From Gimesia maris (GTDB taxonomy: Bacteria > Planctomycetota > Planctomycetia > Planctomycetales > Planctomycetaceae), in NCBI RefSeq assembly GCF_008298035.1, contig NZ_CP042910.1:6029001-6093000 (forward strand): 64,000 nucleotides of DNA, given 5' to 3'. Made by a program: the position numbers and the translations under genes. Numbering within the stretch: the first letter of the stretch is position 1; every line of letters begins with the position of its first letter. Under the pieces are notes generated by a model. The model had not been told where the DNA came from. It ran no database searches and was given only the letters and a program-made list of their open reading frames with translations. Of this stretch, positions 44,938 through 53,216 are shown piece by piece.

Positions 44938-46301
44938 TAATCTTTCCTTAAAGATATATTTTCAAACGCAATACCGACAAGCCCCCACCGAATTGTGCTT
45001 GACGAGACATTGATCAAAAGTGCATCGTGCAGGTAATGATGCTGGATATTTTCATAGAGATCGCCATCGGCTATCGATGCCATGACGGCATATTCTCCAT
45101 TGGGCAGCATCGGTAAAGTAAATGTAAATTCCCCCAGAAGTGTTTCACCTGCACGAAATGAAACCGGATTCCGATTCGTTTCAGGAAGCGTATTTTCCCC
45201 GAACAGGTCCTGCCCTAAACGGTCTTTGACGACAAAACCTAAAATGGGGTTCTCAAGATCCTTATATGTTTTAGCATGAATGGACAGTTTTACCTGTTCC
45301 CCCCCTTTAAACACAATGCCTTCCGAATGGGAATCTAATTCTTCCAACGTCACGTCGATGATCTCTGCTTCACCAGTTTTCCATCCGGATGAATTTGCAA
45401 TATTACTGGTAACTTTGCATTCACTTTCATACTCAGCAACTGACAATATTTTCTTCTTAACTGGATTCGATTTCTGGGCCTTCACAGTTTCCTGTTTCTG
45501 AGGTCGCTCAAATTTTGTAGAAACAAGCGAAGCCTCATCCTGATAGGTTTCCTGGAGGGTATATTGCAGATACTCTTCGGAAACCTGTTTGGCTTCACCG
45601 CTGCTTTTTACGATTCCTTTTTCAAGCCATACCGCTTTTTCACACAAGGATAAGACGGACCCCATATCGTGACTGACAAACAGCAAGGTCCCCTGTTCCT
45701 TAAAGGCGCGAATAAATCTCATGCATTTTTGCGTAAAGAGTGCATCTCCTACTGATAAAGCCTCATCAATTATCAGAATATCAGCGTCTACATGGGCAAT
45801 TACTGCAAAAGCCAGTCTGACATACATGCCACTGGAATAAGTTTTGACAGGCTGATCTATAAAGTCACCAATCTCAGCAAAGGCAATAATATCATCAAAA
45901 CGATCCTCGACTTCATCACGAGTCAAACCCAGAATCGCTCCATTCATATATACATTTTCCCGGCCGGTAAATTCCGGGTTGAAACCGGATCCGAGTTCCA
46001 GCAATGCTGCAACCCGACCATTGATTTGCACTGTTCCACTCGTGGGGGTCATGGTGCCACAAATCATTTGCAGCAATGTTGACTTCCCTGCTCCGTTACG
46101 ACCGATAATTCCGACCGTCTCGCCTTTAGGAATTTCAAACGTGATATCACTCACCGCTTTGAATTCCCGGTAAAACTGTTTCTTTCCTCTGAACAATCCC
46201 TGCATTAACCGATGATGAGGTTTTTCATAAATCTGGAACGACTTGCTGACTGATTCCAGACTGATTGCCACTGCTTGTGTCGCGCCAGCTTCAGAGTACA
46301 T
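44937..46301 (-). CDS. wzt: polysaccharide ABC exporter ATP-binding protein with C-terminal carbohydrate-binding domain
   Basis: A 454-residue Wzt-type ATPase. Walker A GRNGAGKST (67-75), signature YSSGM (155-159), Walker B ILIIDE (175-180) and switch His211 are all intact. Typical family stretches: LLELGSGFNPEFTGRENVYMN and ALSVGDALFTQKC. A C-terminal beta-sandwich (about 300-454, AEIIDVTLEELDSHSEGIVFKGGE..) resembles the Wzt glycan-end recognition domain. ATG 46301 overlaps the end of wzm by 11 bases; the in-frame ATG at 46355 lies inside wzm. It drives export of the lipid-linked polysaccharide to the periplasm. Confidence 0.92.
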   Translation of the reverse strand: MYSEAGATQAVAISLESVSKSFQIYEKPHHRLMQGLFRGKKQFYREFKAVSDITFEIPKGETVGIIGRNGAGKSTLLQMICGTMTPTSGTVQINGRVAALLELGSGFNPEFTGRENVYMNGAILGLTRDEVEDRFDDIIAFAEIGDFIDQPVKTYSSGMYVRLAFAVIAHVDADILIIDEALSVGDALFTQKCMRFIRAFKEQGTLLFVSHDMGSVLSLCEKAVWLEKGIVKSSGEAKQVSEEYLQYTLQETYQDEASLVSTKFERPQKQETVKAQKSNPVKKKILSVAEYESECKVTSNIANSSGWKTGEAEIIDVTLEELDSHSEGIVFKGGEQVKLSIHAKTYKDLENPILGFVVKDRLGQDLFGENTLPETNRNPVSFRAGETLLGEFTFTLPMLPNGEYAVMASIADGDLYENIQHHYLHDALLINVSSSTIRWGLVGIAFENISLRKD

Positions 46302-47118
46302 CAGCAAAACCTCTTCGTGTTTTCTGAAACCAGGCAAATCCCATCCAGGCCACAACCATGCTTATGAGTAATGAAATAAATATTCCTTCCCAGTTCGGTA
46401 ACTGTCCCCACATTAATACTGCGCGCGATTGTTCGATGATAAATGTCAGTGGGTTTGCATACATCAACGGTTGAATACGTTCCGGTAGATTTGAAATGGG
46501 ATAGAAAACGGGTGACATGAAGAGCAGGACCATCGTAAACACGCCCGTAATCTGCCCGACGTCCCGCAAATAGACGCCGAATGATGCAAGAAACCAGGTA
46601 AGCCCCATCGTAAACAGGATCAGTGGCACAAACAGGAGAGGCAATAGCAACGCAGTCCAATAAAAAGTCTGATTCACAAGGATAAAAAACATCCCCCAGA
46701 CCATCAGACTGATCAGTGTATGAAAGAGCGTGGCGCCCATTGCAATCCAGGGCAGTACTTCCAAGGGGAAGATGACTTTCTTGACATAATTCACATTTCC
46801 CACAATCAGACTGGGAGCTCTATTCACACATTCTGCAAGTAGACCATGTACGATCATGCCTATGAACAGTGCCAGCGCAAATTCTGTTTTGCTGTCAGAA
46901 CCGGTTTGCCAGCGGGCTTTGAAGACAATACTGAAAACAAAGGTATAAACCACCAGCATGATCAGCGGATTGAAAAACGACCATGCCAGTCCCAGAACAG
47001 ATCCTCGATATCTGCCGATCACTTCTCGTTTTGCCATCTGGTAGATCAATCGACGATTGATGACCAGGCTTTTCAGCATTTGCCGAGGAGAAAGAGATAC
47101 TGAAGTGTATGGATTCAT
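46291..47118 (-). CDS. wzm: polysaccharide ABC exporter permease
   Basis: A 275-residue ABC-2 type permease with six helices. Wzm/KpsM features: the N-terminal amphipathic segment ending KREVIGRYRGSVLGLAWSFFNPLIMLVVYTFVFS, VNYVKKVIFPLEVLPW, and the C-terminal SPVFYPISNLPERIQPLMYANPLTFIIEQSRAVLMWG. Length is typical. It forms the export channel with Wzt, encoded directly downstream with overlapping ends. Confidence 0.93.
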   Translation of the reverse strand: MNPYTSVSLSPRQMLKSLVINRRLIYQMAKREVIGRYRGSVLGLAWSFFNPLIMLVVYTFVFSIVFKARWQTGSDSKTEFALALFIGMIVHGLLAECVNRAPSLIVGNVNYVKKVIFPLEVLPWIAMGATLFHTLISLMVWGMFFILVNQTFYWTALLLPLLFVPLILFTMGLTWFLASFGVYLRDVGQITGVFTMVLLFMSPVFYPISNLPERIQPLMYANPLTFIIEQSRAVLMWGQLPNWEGIFISLLISMVVAWMGFAWFQKTRRGFADVL

Positions 47119-47303
47119 TTCAGTGCCCCTCAGAAGCTGGAACTTGCAGTAAATTCGTTTTTAACATCCTGTCGGAAACTTCATTCATTAAGGATCATGA
47201 ATCATAAGAACCGGGTGAGGTGGCTTCCTGTTCCCCCCTCATCTGGTTTATACCCCTCTAAGCTTGTGTAAATCACTCAGAGCCGGGATTTATATAAGAA
47301 TTG

Positions 47304-48188
47304 CTAATTGTGTGAAAGATCATCTACAATTCGCATAAGATATTGACCATAGTTGGTCTTCCCGAGCTTATCAGCCTGTTTCCTTAATTGATCTTTAGTA
47401 ATCCAGCCTCTCTGGTACGCAATTTCTTCCAGACAGGCGATCTTCAACCCCTGCCTTTTTTCGATCGTTTGAAAGAAATGGCTGGCTTCCTGCAGGCTTT
47501 CGTGGGTTCCCGTATCGAACCAGGCATGCCCGCGACCGAGTAACTCTACGTTCAGGCCGCCCCGTTCCAGATAAGCGTTGTTGACAGAGGTGATCTCCAG
47601 TTCCCCTCGCGCAGAAGGCTTCACATTTTTCGCAATATCTATCACATCATTGTCGTAAAAATACAGTCCGGTCACCGCATAGTTGGACCTGGGTTTGACC
47701 GGTTTTTCTTCGATAGAGATGGCACGCTGTTCACTATCAAATTCGACTACACCAAAACGTTCCGGATCGTGCACCTGGTAACCAAAGACGGTGGCCCCGG
47801 ATTCCCGTGCCGCCGCTGATTTCAGGCTCTCGGTAAATCCGTGTCCGTAAAAGATATTATCGCCTAAAATCAGGCAGGCATCATCTTCGCCGATAAAGTC
47901 TTCACCAATCAGAAACGCCTGGGCCAGTCCATCGGGGGAAGGTTGCTCTGCATATTCAAACTTCACTCCCCATTGCTCACCACTTTCGAGTAAATCTTGA
48001 AACATCGGCAGGTCATGTGGCGTGGAAATGATGAGAATCTCTCTGATTCCCGCCAGCATCAGCGATGACAGCGGATAGTAAATCATCGGCTTATCATAAA
48101 TCGGAAGAAGTTGTTTCGAAATCACTTTCGTAACAGGATGCAGTCTGGTTCCCGTACCTCCTGCTAATACAATTCCTTTTCTCGACAT
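47304..48188 (-). CDS. rfbA: glucose-1-phosphate thymidylyltransferase
   Basis: A 294-residue nucleotidyltransferase that makes dTDP-glucose, the first step to dTDP-rhamnose and other dTDP-deoxysugars. Motifs: [35 protein letters not shown], the [10 protein letters not shown] segment, [15 protein letters not shown] and [14 protein letters not shown] 48188 (MSRKG) is preceded by AGGG; an upstream in-frame ATG at 48215 adds nine atypical residues. RfbB-D partners are not in the window. It opens the minus-strand polysaccharide operon. Confidence 0.95.
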   Translation of the reverse strand: MSRKGIVLAGGTGTRLHPVTKVISKQLLPIYDKPMIYYPLSSLMLAGIREILIISTPHDLPMFQDLLESGEQWGVKFEYAEQPSPDGLAQAFLIGEDFIGEDDACLILGDNIFYGHGFTESLKSAAARESGATVFGYQVHDPERFGVVEFDSEQRAISIEEKPVKPRSNYAVTGLYFYDNDVIDIAKNVKPSARGELEITSVNNAYLERGGLNVELLGRGHAWFDTGTHESLQEASHFFQTIEKRQGLKIACLEEIAYQRGWITKDQLRKQADKLGKTNYGQYLMRIVDDLSHN

Positions 48189-48464
48189 ATCTTTTCCCTG
48201 TTTTGTCTGAGGCAAAGCGATTGCTTACAATACCCACAGGCATTGATCTTACCTGAATCATATTGCCCGTGATAAGTTTCCTGATTCTCAATTTCCACTA
48301 GCGCAAATCTTTGTGAGACACCCGTTTGGTATTGAAAATCGGAAAATAAAGCAAGCTGATTTCCAGCATAAAAACAGGCGCTACAGGAATTATGGGAAAT
48401 CTTCATGCGTTTACAGCTGAGATAAAATTGGAATAGCAGCCTCAAATCCCGCAATCAGAGCAGT

Positions 48465-48947
48465 TTACACCGCCTGCTCCCAGGGACGATTAATCAGAAG
48501 CAGGCTCAACAGCGATGCCAGCGCAATCAGCAGGGAACCGCTCATCAGGCGATTCGAACTGGTAGATTCCGCTGCATCCACATCGCGTGGACCTGCCAGC
48601 TTTCGATAGAGCGCGCCGACTCCCCAAAACAGCAGGAACAGAACGAGCGTCATTATCGGGATCACAGGTCCGGCTATTGTGCCCGCAGCCATCAACAGTT
48701 TCACCAGACCCGCAGCGGAGATTCCCAGTTTCAGAAAGAAGATCCCTGTCAAAAATGCCAGAAAAAAACCGGTCAGGTGCAGCGACCACTGTCCATCAAC
48801 GATGGCGATGACTATGCCGCAGATGATTCCACTCAGATTCAACCAGTTCGGAATTTTCTGCGTGTTTTTTTCGATGATCATCGACAGGCAGATCAGAGTC
48901 CCCAGGCAACCGAAGGCAATCACCGCTATTTCTCTTGATTCAAACAT
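48465..48947 (-). CDS. prepilin peptidase (A24/TadV)-like membrane protein lacking the catalytic aspartates
   Basis: A 160-residue protein with five helices in the plan of A24 peptidases such as CpaA/TadV. The first active-site region reads SMIIEKNTQKIPNWLNL where D-x-R-x-x-x-I-P-N is usual, so the Asp is missing. The second, normally GxGD-V-K, reads SAAGLVKLLMAAGTIAGP, so that Asp is Leu. The protein is unlikely to cleave prepilins. A tail of about 40 residues with another hydrophobic stretch follows. It may be a degenerate paralogue with another role. Confidence 0.6.
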   Translation of the reverse strand: MFESREIAVIAFGCLGTLICLSMIIEKNTQKIPNWLNLSGIICGIVIAIVDGQWSLHLTGFFLAFLTGIFFLKLGISAAGLVKLLMAAGTIAGPVIPIMTLVLFLLFWGVGALYRKLAGPRDVDAAESTSSNRLMSGSLLIALASLLSLLLINRPWEQAV

Positions 48948-49358
48948 GGCTCGCCCACCTGAACTTCTGCTTCACCTGTATCTCATGATACAAAAAAACC
49001 GGTACCGAAATTCGATACCGGGTGTAATTATCGTTGTCTGAAAATAGAAATAAGCTCTCCAACGCGATCTCAATCCGAGCCAGGTCCCATTCGACCTAAG
49101 TGCATATATCAACAACAGGTTACGTCTTTTCCCGAATTATGAATTCTTCAAGGAGAACTCTATTTCCCATCGAATTCGCAAGGCCCCCAAATCCGCAAAG
49201 GCTAAGCGGAATCGTATGCGATTCGCTCTTGAACATCGACAGCAGTTCGATTCTGGTGAGGTCGAAACACGAGTGGAACTGGCTTGAATAAATTCAAAAG
49301 GTATAGGAGAGGGTTAAATACTTCACGATCAGTTTTGCGTCTCCATGATGTAAACAAA
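48948..49358. other. intergenic with terminator
   Basis: Apart from the minus-strand terminator at 48992-49021 I see nothing supported. The frameshifted tail of the SDR reading frame runs on through here but is out of frame and meaningless. Confidence 0.5.
48992..49021 (-). terminator. intrinsic terminator downstream of SDR pseudogene
   Basis: CCGGTA (48999-49004) pairs with TACCGG (49016-49021) around an 11-base loop; read on minus it is followed by seven T residues. It would end the minus-strand transcript coming from the SDR/peroxiredoxin genes. Confidence 0.7.
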
Positions 49359-50101
49359 TCAATTTGACGCACCACCATCGGCACGAATGTGTTGTCCTGT
49401 AACCCACGCCGCGTCGTCGCTGGCCAGGAACGAAACGACTGCGGCGATGTCATTGGGATGACCGAGTCGCTTGAACGGAGAAAGGTTGCGAAAAAACTCC
49501 TTCCGTTCTTCGTCACTTCCGGCAAACATGCCAGGCTCGGTGGCTCGGTGGCTCCGGGGCGGACACTGTTGACGGTGATCCCTCTCGTCCCCAGTTCGTG
49601 CGACATCGAAACAAGCATCGCGTCAATTCCCGCCTTTGTCGCTGAATATGTGCCGGTTCCCGTACGAGGTCGCTCAGCCAGTTGCGAAGAAACATAAATC
49701 AGCCTTCCACCATCGCTCAGTCGTCTTGCAGCTTCGCGAAGAGTCAAGAAAGCACCAACAAAATTAACGGCGACGAGCTTCGTAAAATCAGCCAGTTCCA
49801 CTTGCTCAATCGGGCCACCACCGCCGATTCCCGCGTTTGCCACCACGACATCCAAGCCTCCAAATTCGGCAGACGTGAATTCAAACATGTTTCTAACAGC
49901 ATCTTCGTCCGCAATATCTGCCGATCGCACAATCGCAATACCTCCAGAATCAGTAATCTCCTGGACAACTTTTTCTGCGGCCTGACGGTCGTTTCCGTAG
50001 TGAACAACCACGCGATATCCGTCACGAGCCAATCGTTTACAAATCTCGCTGCCGATGCCACCGGATCCACCAGTGACAATTGCGGTTCGGTTACTGGACA
50101 T
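49359..50101 (-). pseudogene. SDR family oxidoreductase, frameshifted by an 8-bp tandem duplication
   Basis: From ATG 50101 the frame reads as a classical SDR: TGGSGGIGSEICKRL, NAGIGGGG, YVSSQLAERP, catalytic Y-S-A-T-K and [10 protein letters not shown]. After that the sequence leaves the family. The plus strand carries GGCTCGGT twice in tandem at 49536-49543 and 49544-49551. Removing one copy restores the expected continuation [51 protein letters not shown], ending in TGA at 49359-49361, for a normal 244-residue SDR. As it stands the protein lacks its C-terminal 65 or so residues and gains a nonsense tail. Recent mutation, slippage or an assembly error are all possible. Confidence 0.85.
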
Positions 50102-50212
50102 GACTGGTCCCTCCCTAATTCAGAGTGAAGTTGCGCTCCGGTATTGTCGACCCAGCTACGCTTGAGCAGCTCGCGAACCAGTGAAAAGATCACGAATCGC
50201 CATGCAACGTGA

Positions 50213-50989
50213 CTACTGTTGAGCAGCCGTTTTGACTGCTTCGATGACGTCGGCCGGCTCGGCTCGTTTTTTGTAATCCGCATCGAGGAACGCGTAGGTG
50301 ATCTTGCCGGACTTATCAATAACATACGTTGCCGCAAGTGGCAATTCCATTGCGTCGTTGCCGTTGTATTCAGGCAGTTTGAGCTTGTCGCGATAGGCAG
50401 GAACTATCGCTTCAGGAAGCTCAAATACGAGCCCATACTTTTGCGCCACTGCACTGCCTTTGTCGTGCAATGCCACGATATTCAGTTCATTTGCCTCAGC
50501 CGTTTCTTTGGCCTTCTCTGGCAGTTCTGGTGTCAGAATAACCAACTTTGCCCCGGCATTTTCGATTTTGTCCATGCTCTGCTGCATGGCGCGAAGTTGA
50601 ATGTTGCAATATGGGCACCAGCCTCCTCGATACCACATCAAAACGATCGGCCCTTCCTGCCAAAGGTCACTGAGTTTGACACTCTTGCCGTCCCAGCCAG
50701 ACAGTTGGGCATCGATTGCCGTATCGCCAACCTGCCTGGCAGACTTTTCGATGCCGGTCGCTCGGACTGTTTCAATAGCCTGAGCGTATGTCTGACGAAC
50801 GTCTTCCGGAATTCGCGTGACACTTGCTGCTGCTTTTTCTTCAAGCTGTTTGGAAAGCATGGGTATTTCTCCTGATTGTGTTGTGTCGGTACGTTCGTCT
50901 TGAGAGTTCGCACTTCCGGTGCATCCGCTGACGGCGCTCAATGCGAAGGCAATCATGGTAATGGTGAGAGGAATTGTTCTGGTGTTCAT
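50213..50989 (-). CDS. peroxiredoxin-like (AhpC/TSA) lipoprotein
   Basis: A 258-residue thioredoxin-fold protein. ATG 50989 gives a signal ending in lipobox VSGC, so it is probably a periplasmic lipoprotein; the in-frame ATG at 51037 lies in the untranslated leader. The active site is MWYRGGWCPYCNIQLRAMQ, a peroxiredoxin-like family with a CPYC motif. The domain begins near residue 75 (VGDTAIDAQLSGWDGKSVKLSDLW). It would reduce peroxides or act in thiol exchange. Neighbouring AhpD-like and SDR genes fit an oxidative or electrophile stress group. Confidence 0.85.
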   Translation of the reverse strand: MNTRTIPLTITMIAFALSAVSGCTGSANSQDERTDTTQSGEIPMLSKQLEEKAAASVTRIPEDVRQTYAQAIETVRATGIEKSARQVGDTAIDAQLSGWDGKSVKLSDLWQEGPIVLMWYRGGWCPYCNIQLRAMQQSMDKIENAGAKLVILTPELPEKAKETAEANELNIVALHDKGSAVAQKYGLVFELPEAIVPAYRDKLKLPEYNGNDAMELPLAATYVIDKSGKITYAFLDADYKKRAEPADVIEAVKTAAQQ

Positions 50990-51083
50990 GTTTTTTCCTA
51001 TTGGTGTGTGGAGTTCGGTTTCACATTGATGCTGCATTCAGCGACGGCTTTGTCATTGAAATTCATTCATTGACCTATTGGTG

Positions 51084-51548
51084 TTAAGCAGAGTTCTGAG
51101 CCTTCAACTTCACATGACTGCCCTTACTTCGTAGAACTTGTGAAATCTTGCTGTAGCGGGACAGAAGGTTCACGACAGCAACAACCACGATTGCGGTCGC
51201 GATGTAGACCAGCGGCCATTTAGGGTTCGACCGAAGAAAAAACTCCGAGAAAAGCGCACCAGTCATCGCGCCTGTTGCGTAGAGGCTATTGAAAGTGAAG
51301 AGGAGCTTGAGTTTTTCGTTTCCCTCTTTGTTCGGGAGCAGGATTAGCGAGTTCGTAAAGAACGATATGGCGGCATAACCGATAATGAAGCCTGTACTGA
51401 TTCTGAAAAACGTTGGATCAATTCCAAGTGGTTTGGCCATATCAACAAATGCGGCAACGGATACCGGCCATGCTGCAAACTTTGAAATGGTAAACCGGAT
51501 GAGCACGAGACCTGAAATCGAATTCAGCACAATCAATAGCGGTTTCAT
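51084..51548 (-). CDS. four-helix membrane protein, unknown function
   Basis: A 154-residue protein with four hydrophobic helices (about 4-20, 50-70, 83-103, 112-132) and a basic tail, in the style of small DoxX-like proteins, but without a clear family signature. It lies between the AhpD-like gene and the peroxiredoxin gene on the same strand, so it is likely co-transcribed with them. Confidence 0.6.
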   Translation of the reverse strand: MKPLLIVLNSISGLVLIRFTISKFAAWPVSVAAFVDMAKPLGIDPTFFRISTGFIIGYAAISFFTNSLILLPNKEGNEKLKLLFTFNSLYATGAMTGALFSEFFLRSNPKWPLVYIATAIVVVAVVNLLSRYSKISQVLRSKGSHVKLKAQNSA

Positions 51549-51688
51549 ATTGGAGTTCCTTTTTTAAAGAGGTGTCAATTCTGATATCCGTTCACAGCCA
51601 TAGTCATCAAGACGGCTTAAAGGCTTCAACCGAATTGTTTGTAGATTTTCCCAAATGTTCCTACTTCGACTCCGCGTCAGTTCACTGA

Positions 51689-52246
51689 TCACGCTTCCGG
51701 CGTCCATTCGTTCTTTGCGAAGCCTCGATCGAGCGGAGTGCTGGCGATATGGTTTGTGTAGTTCGACAAAACCTTGTAGGCGGTTCCGACAATCACGTCG
51801 AAGACCGTCTGCTTCGTATAACCAGCAGCCAGTAACTCTTCGATGTCGCCGTCTTCGAGCCAACCTCGCTGCAGATTCACCTTCTCGGCGAAGAGACGGA
51901 GCGCTTCCAGTTTCGGATCGGCGATCGCTGTTCCGTCGCGCAGCGACGTGATGACGTCTTCCGGCACCTTTCCAGCTTGCATGATCGACGTATGAGCCGC
52001 CATGCAGTACGTGCAACCATTCAGCCGGTTATTGGTCATCGCAATAATCTGCTGCTCCGTCGTCGAGAGATTGGTCTTGTTGTCGAAGATATCGGCGACC
52101 GTCTTATACGCTTCCAGCAAGGCAGGCGACTCCGCCATCACCGCATGCAGGTTGGGAACAAAGCCATAAGCCTGCTTGCTGGCCTCCAGCAGAGGCTGAC
52201 TGTCATCGCTGGCGGTCTCGATCGTGTGAACACTAAAATTGGTCAT
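51689..52246 (-). CDS. carboxymuconolactone decarboxylase/AhpD-like protein
   Basis: A 185-residue all-helical AhpD-fold protein. The signature CTYCMAAHTSIMQAG (C-x-x-C and downstream His) is that of AhpD-like alkylhydroperoxidases; the preceding LSTTEQQIIAMTNNRLNG is also typical. It may reduce peroxides through the Cys pair. The perfect 16-bp palindrome at 52267-52282, 21 bases upstream of its start, and the adjacent TetR gene indicate repression by that TetR protein. It is the first gene of a minus-strand group reaching toward 49.2 kb. Confidence 0.88.
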   Translation of the reverse strand: MTNFSVHTIETASDDSQPLLEASKQAYGFVPNLHAVMAESPALLEAYKTVADIFDNKTNLSTTEQQIIAMTNNRLNGCTYCMAAHTSIMQAGKVPEDVITSLRDGTAIADPKLEALRLFAEKVNLQRGWLEDGDIEELLAAGYTKQTVFDVIVGTAYKVLSNYTNHIASTPLDRGFAKNEWTPEA

Positions 52247-52266
52247 CGTTCTTCCTTTAATTTAAA

Positions 52267-52282
52267 TTGACCGATCGGTCAA
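52267..52282 (-). promoter_or_regulatory. TetR-type operator palindrome upstream of AhpD-like gene
   Basis: Perfect palindrome TTGACCGATCGGTCAA. It matches the palindrome upstream of the tetR gene (53018-53033) at 14 of 16 positions, so one repressor probably binds both. Confidence 0.75.
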
Positions 52283-52374
52283 AACCAGTTCCAAGAAATG
52301 AGGAGCCGAGCCCCGGTTTACATAACGCACTCTCGACGGAACCCTTTACTGAGAATTCTACCGGCTTTATCCAC

Positions 52375-52968
52375 TCACTCCTCTGCCTGTGAAATCAACG
52401 CAATCGCCTGCTGGGCGACTTGTCGCAACGCCGTTTTTCCAAACGCCCCGCGCCCCAGCACACGAATTCCCACGACCAAGGCAACGAGAGCCTTTGCAGT
52501 GGAGCGAGTGTCAACTGTTTCGGGAATGTCGCCGAGTTCTTTCCCGCGGTTGATTCGTCCTTCAAAAAAAGTGACGACCTCTTTGATTCCCTCTGATACA
52601 AGTTTTTTGACGTCTTCGTCATGCGACGAATATTCGAGTGCGGTGTTGAACAGCAAACATCCCTTCTTGTCGGGATCGTCCAGCGTGGCCTTTACGAGCG
52701 AGTCGAAAAACATCGTGATCGCTTCACGCGGATCATCAACCGTTTCCAGCATTCGTAATTTACTCGTCCTGCGATCCCCGCCGTACTTCAGCAGCCCACG
52801 CACGAAAAGGTCATGCTTTCCGTCAAATGCGTTGTAGAGGCTGCCTCGTTTGATTCCTGTCGCGTCCGTGATGTCAGAAATCGACGTTGCAGCGTATCCC
52901 TTCTCCCAGAAGACCTTCATCGCCTGTTCGATCACATCTGACTCTTCAAATGATTTTTCCCACGGCAT
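52375..52968 (-). CDS. TetR-family transcriptional regulator
   Basis: A 197-residue TetR regulator. The helix-turn-helix is at the N-terminus (AMKVFWEKGYAATSISDITDATGIKRGSLYNAFDGKHDLF). Start ATG 52968 has GGGAG eight bases upstream. A longer in-frame start at 53061 would place the palindromic operator (53015-53036) inside the gene and is rejected. It resembles the group of TetR proteins that control small stress or detoxification operons. Predicted targets: itself and the AhpD-like gene group downstream, both preceded by near-identical palindromes. Confidence 0.9.
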   Translation of the reverse strand: MPWEKSFEESDVIEQAMKVFWEKGYAATSISDITDATGIKRGSLYNAFDGKHDLFVRGLLKYGGDRRTSKLRMLETVDDPREAITMFFDSLVKATLDDPDKKGCLLFNTALEYSSHDEDVKKLVSEGIKEVVTFFEGRINRGKELGDIPETVDTRSTAKALVALVVGIRVLGRGAFGKTALRQVAQQAIALISQAEE

Positions 52969-53014
52969 TGATTTATCTCCCGAAATTTGTTCCTGCTTCA
53001 GTAAAGTATAGATT

Positions 53015-53036
53015 GTCTTGACCGACCAGTCAAGAC
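53015..53036 (-). promoter_or_regulatory. TetR-type operator upstream of tetR gene
   Basis: Inverted repeat with 8-bp arms GTCTTGAC/GTCAAGAC and a six-base centre, 47 bases upstream of the tetR ATG. Its core TTGACCGACCAGTCAA is a near copy of the site at 52267-52282. Confidence 0.7.
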
Positions 53037-53216
53037 TCGGCGCGTTATTTCTTTCGGTCATTCGCTGCTAATTCTTGAGCCGCCCCACCGGAGATGCTGG
53101 AAATCGATCAAAAAAACAATCGGAGCCAGTTGCGTGGCATTATGTGAGGCTAAAACAGCGAAGCGTTCGCGTCCCGCCATCCAATCCCCTGCCCGGCCAT
53201 TTCAATATCTCGTTTA

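Noticed and set aside
49202..49358. C-terminal tail of the SDR open frame to 49202
   Set aside because: It is out of frame after the 8-bp duplication and has no similarity to SDR ends.
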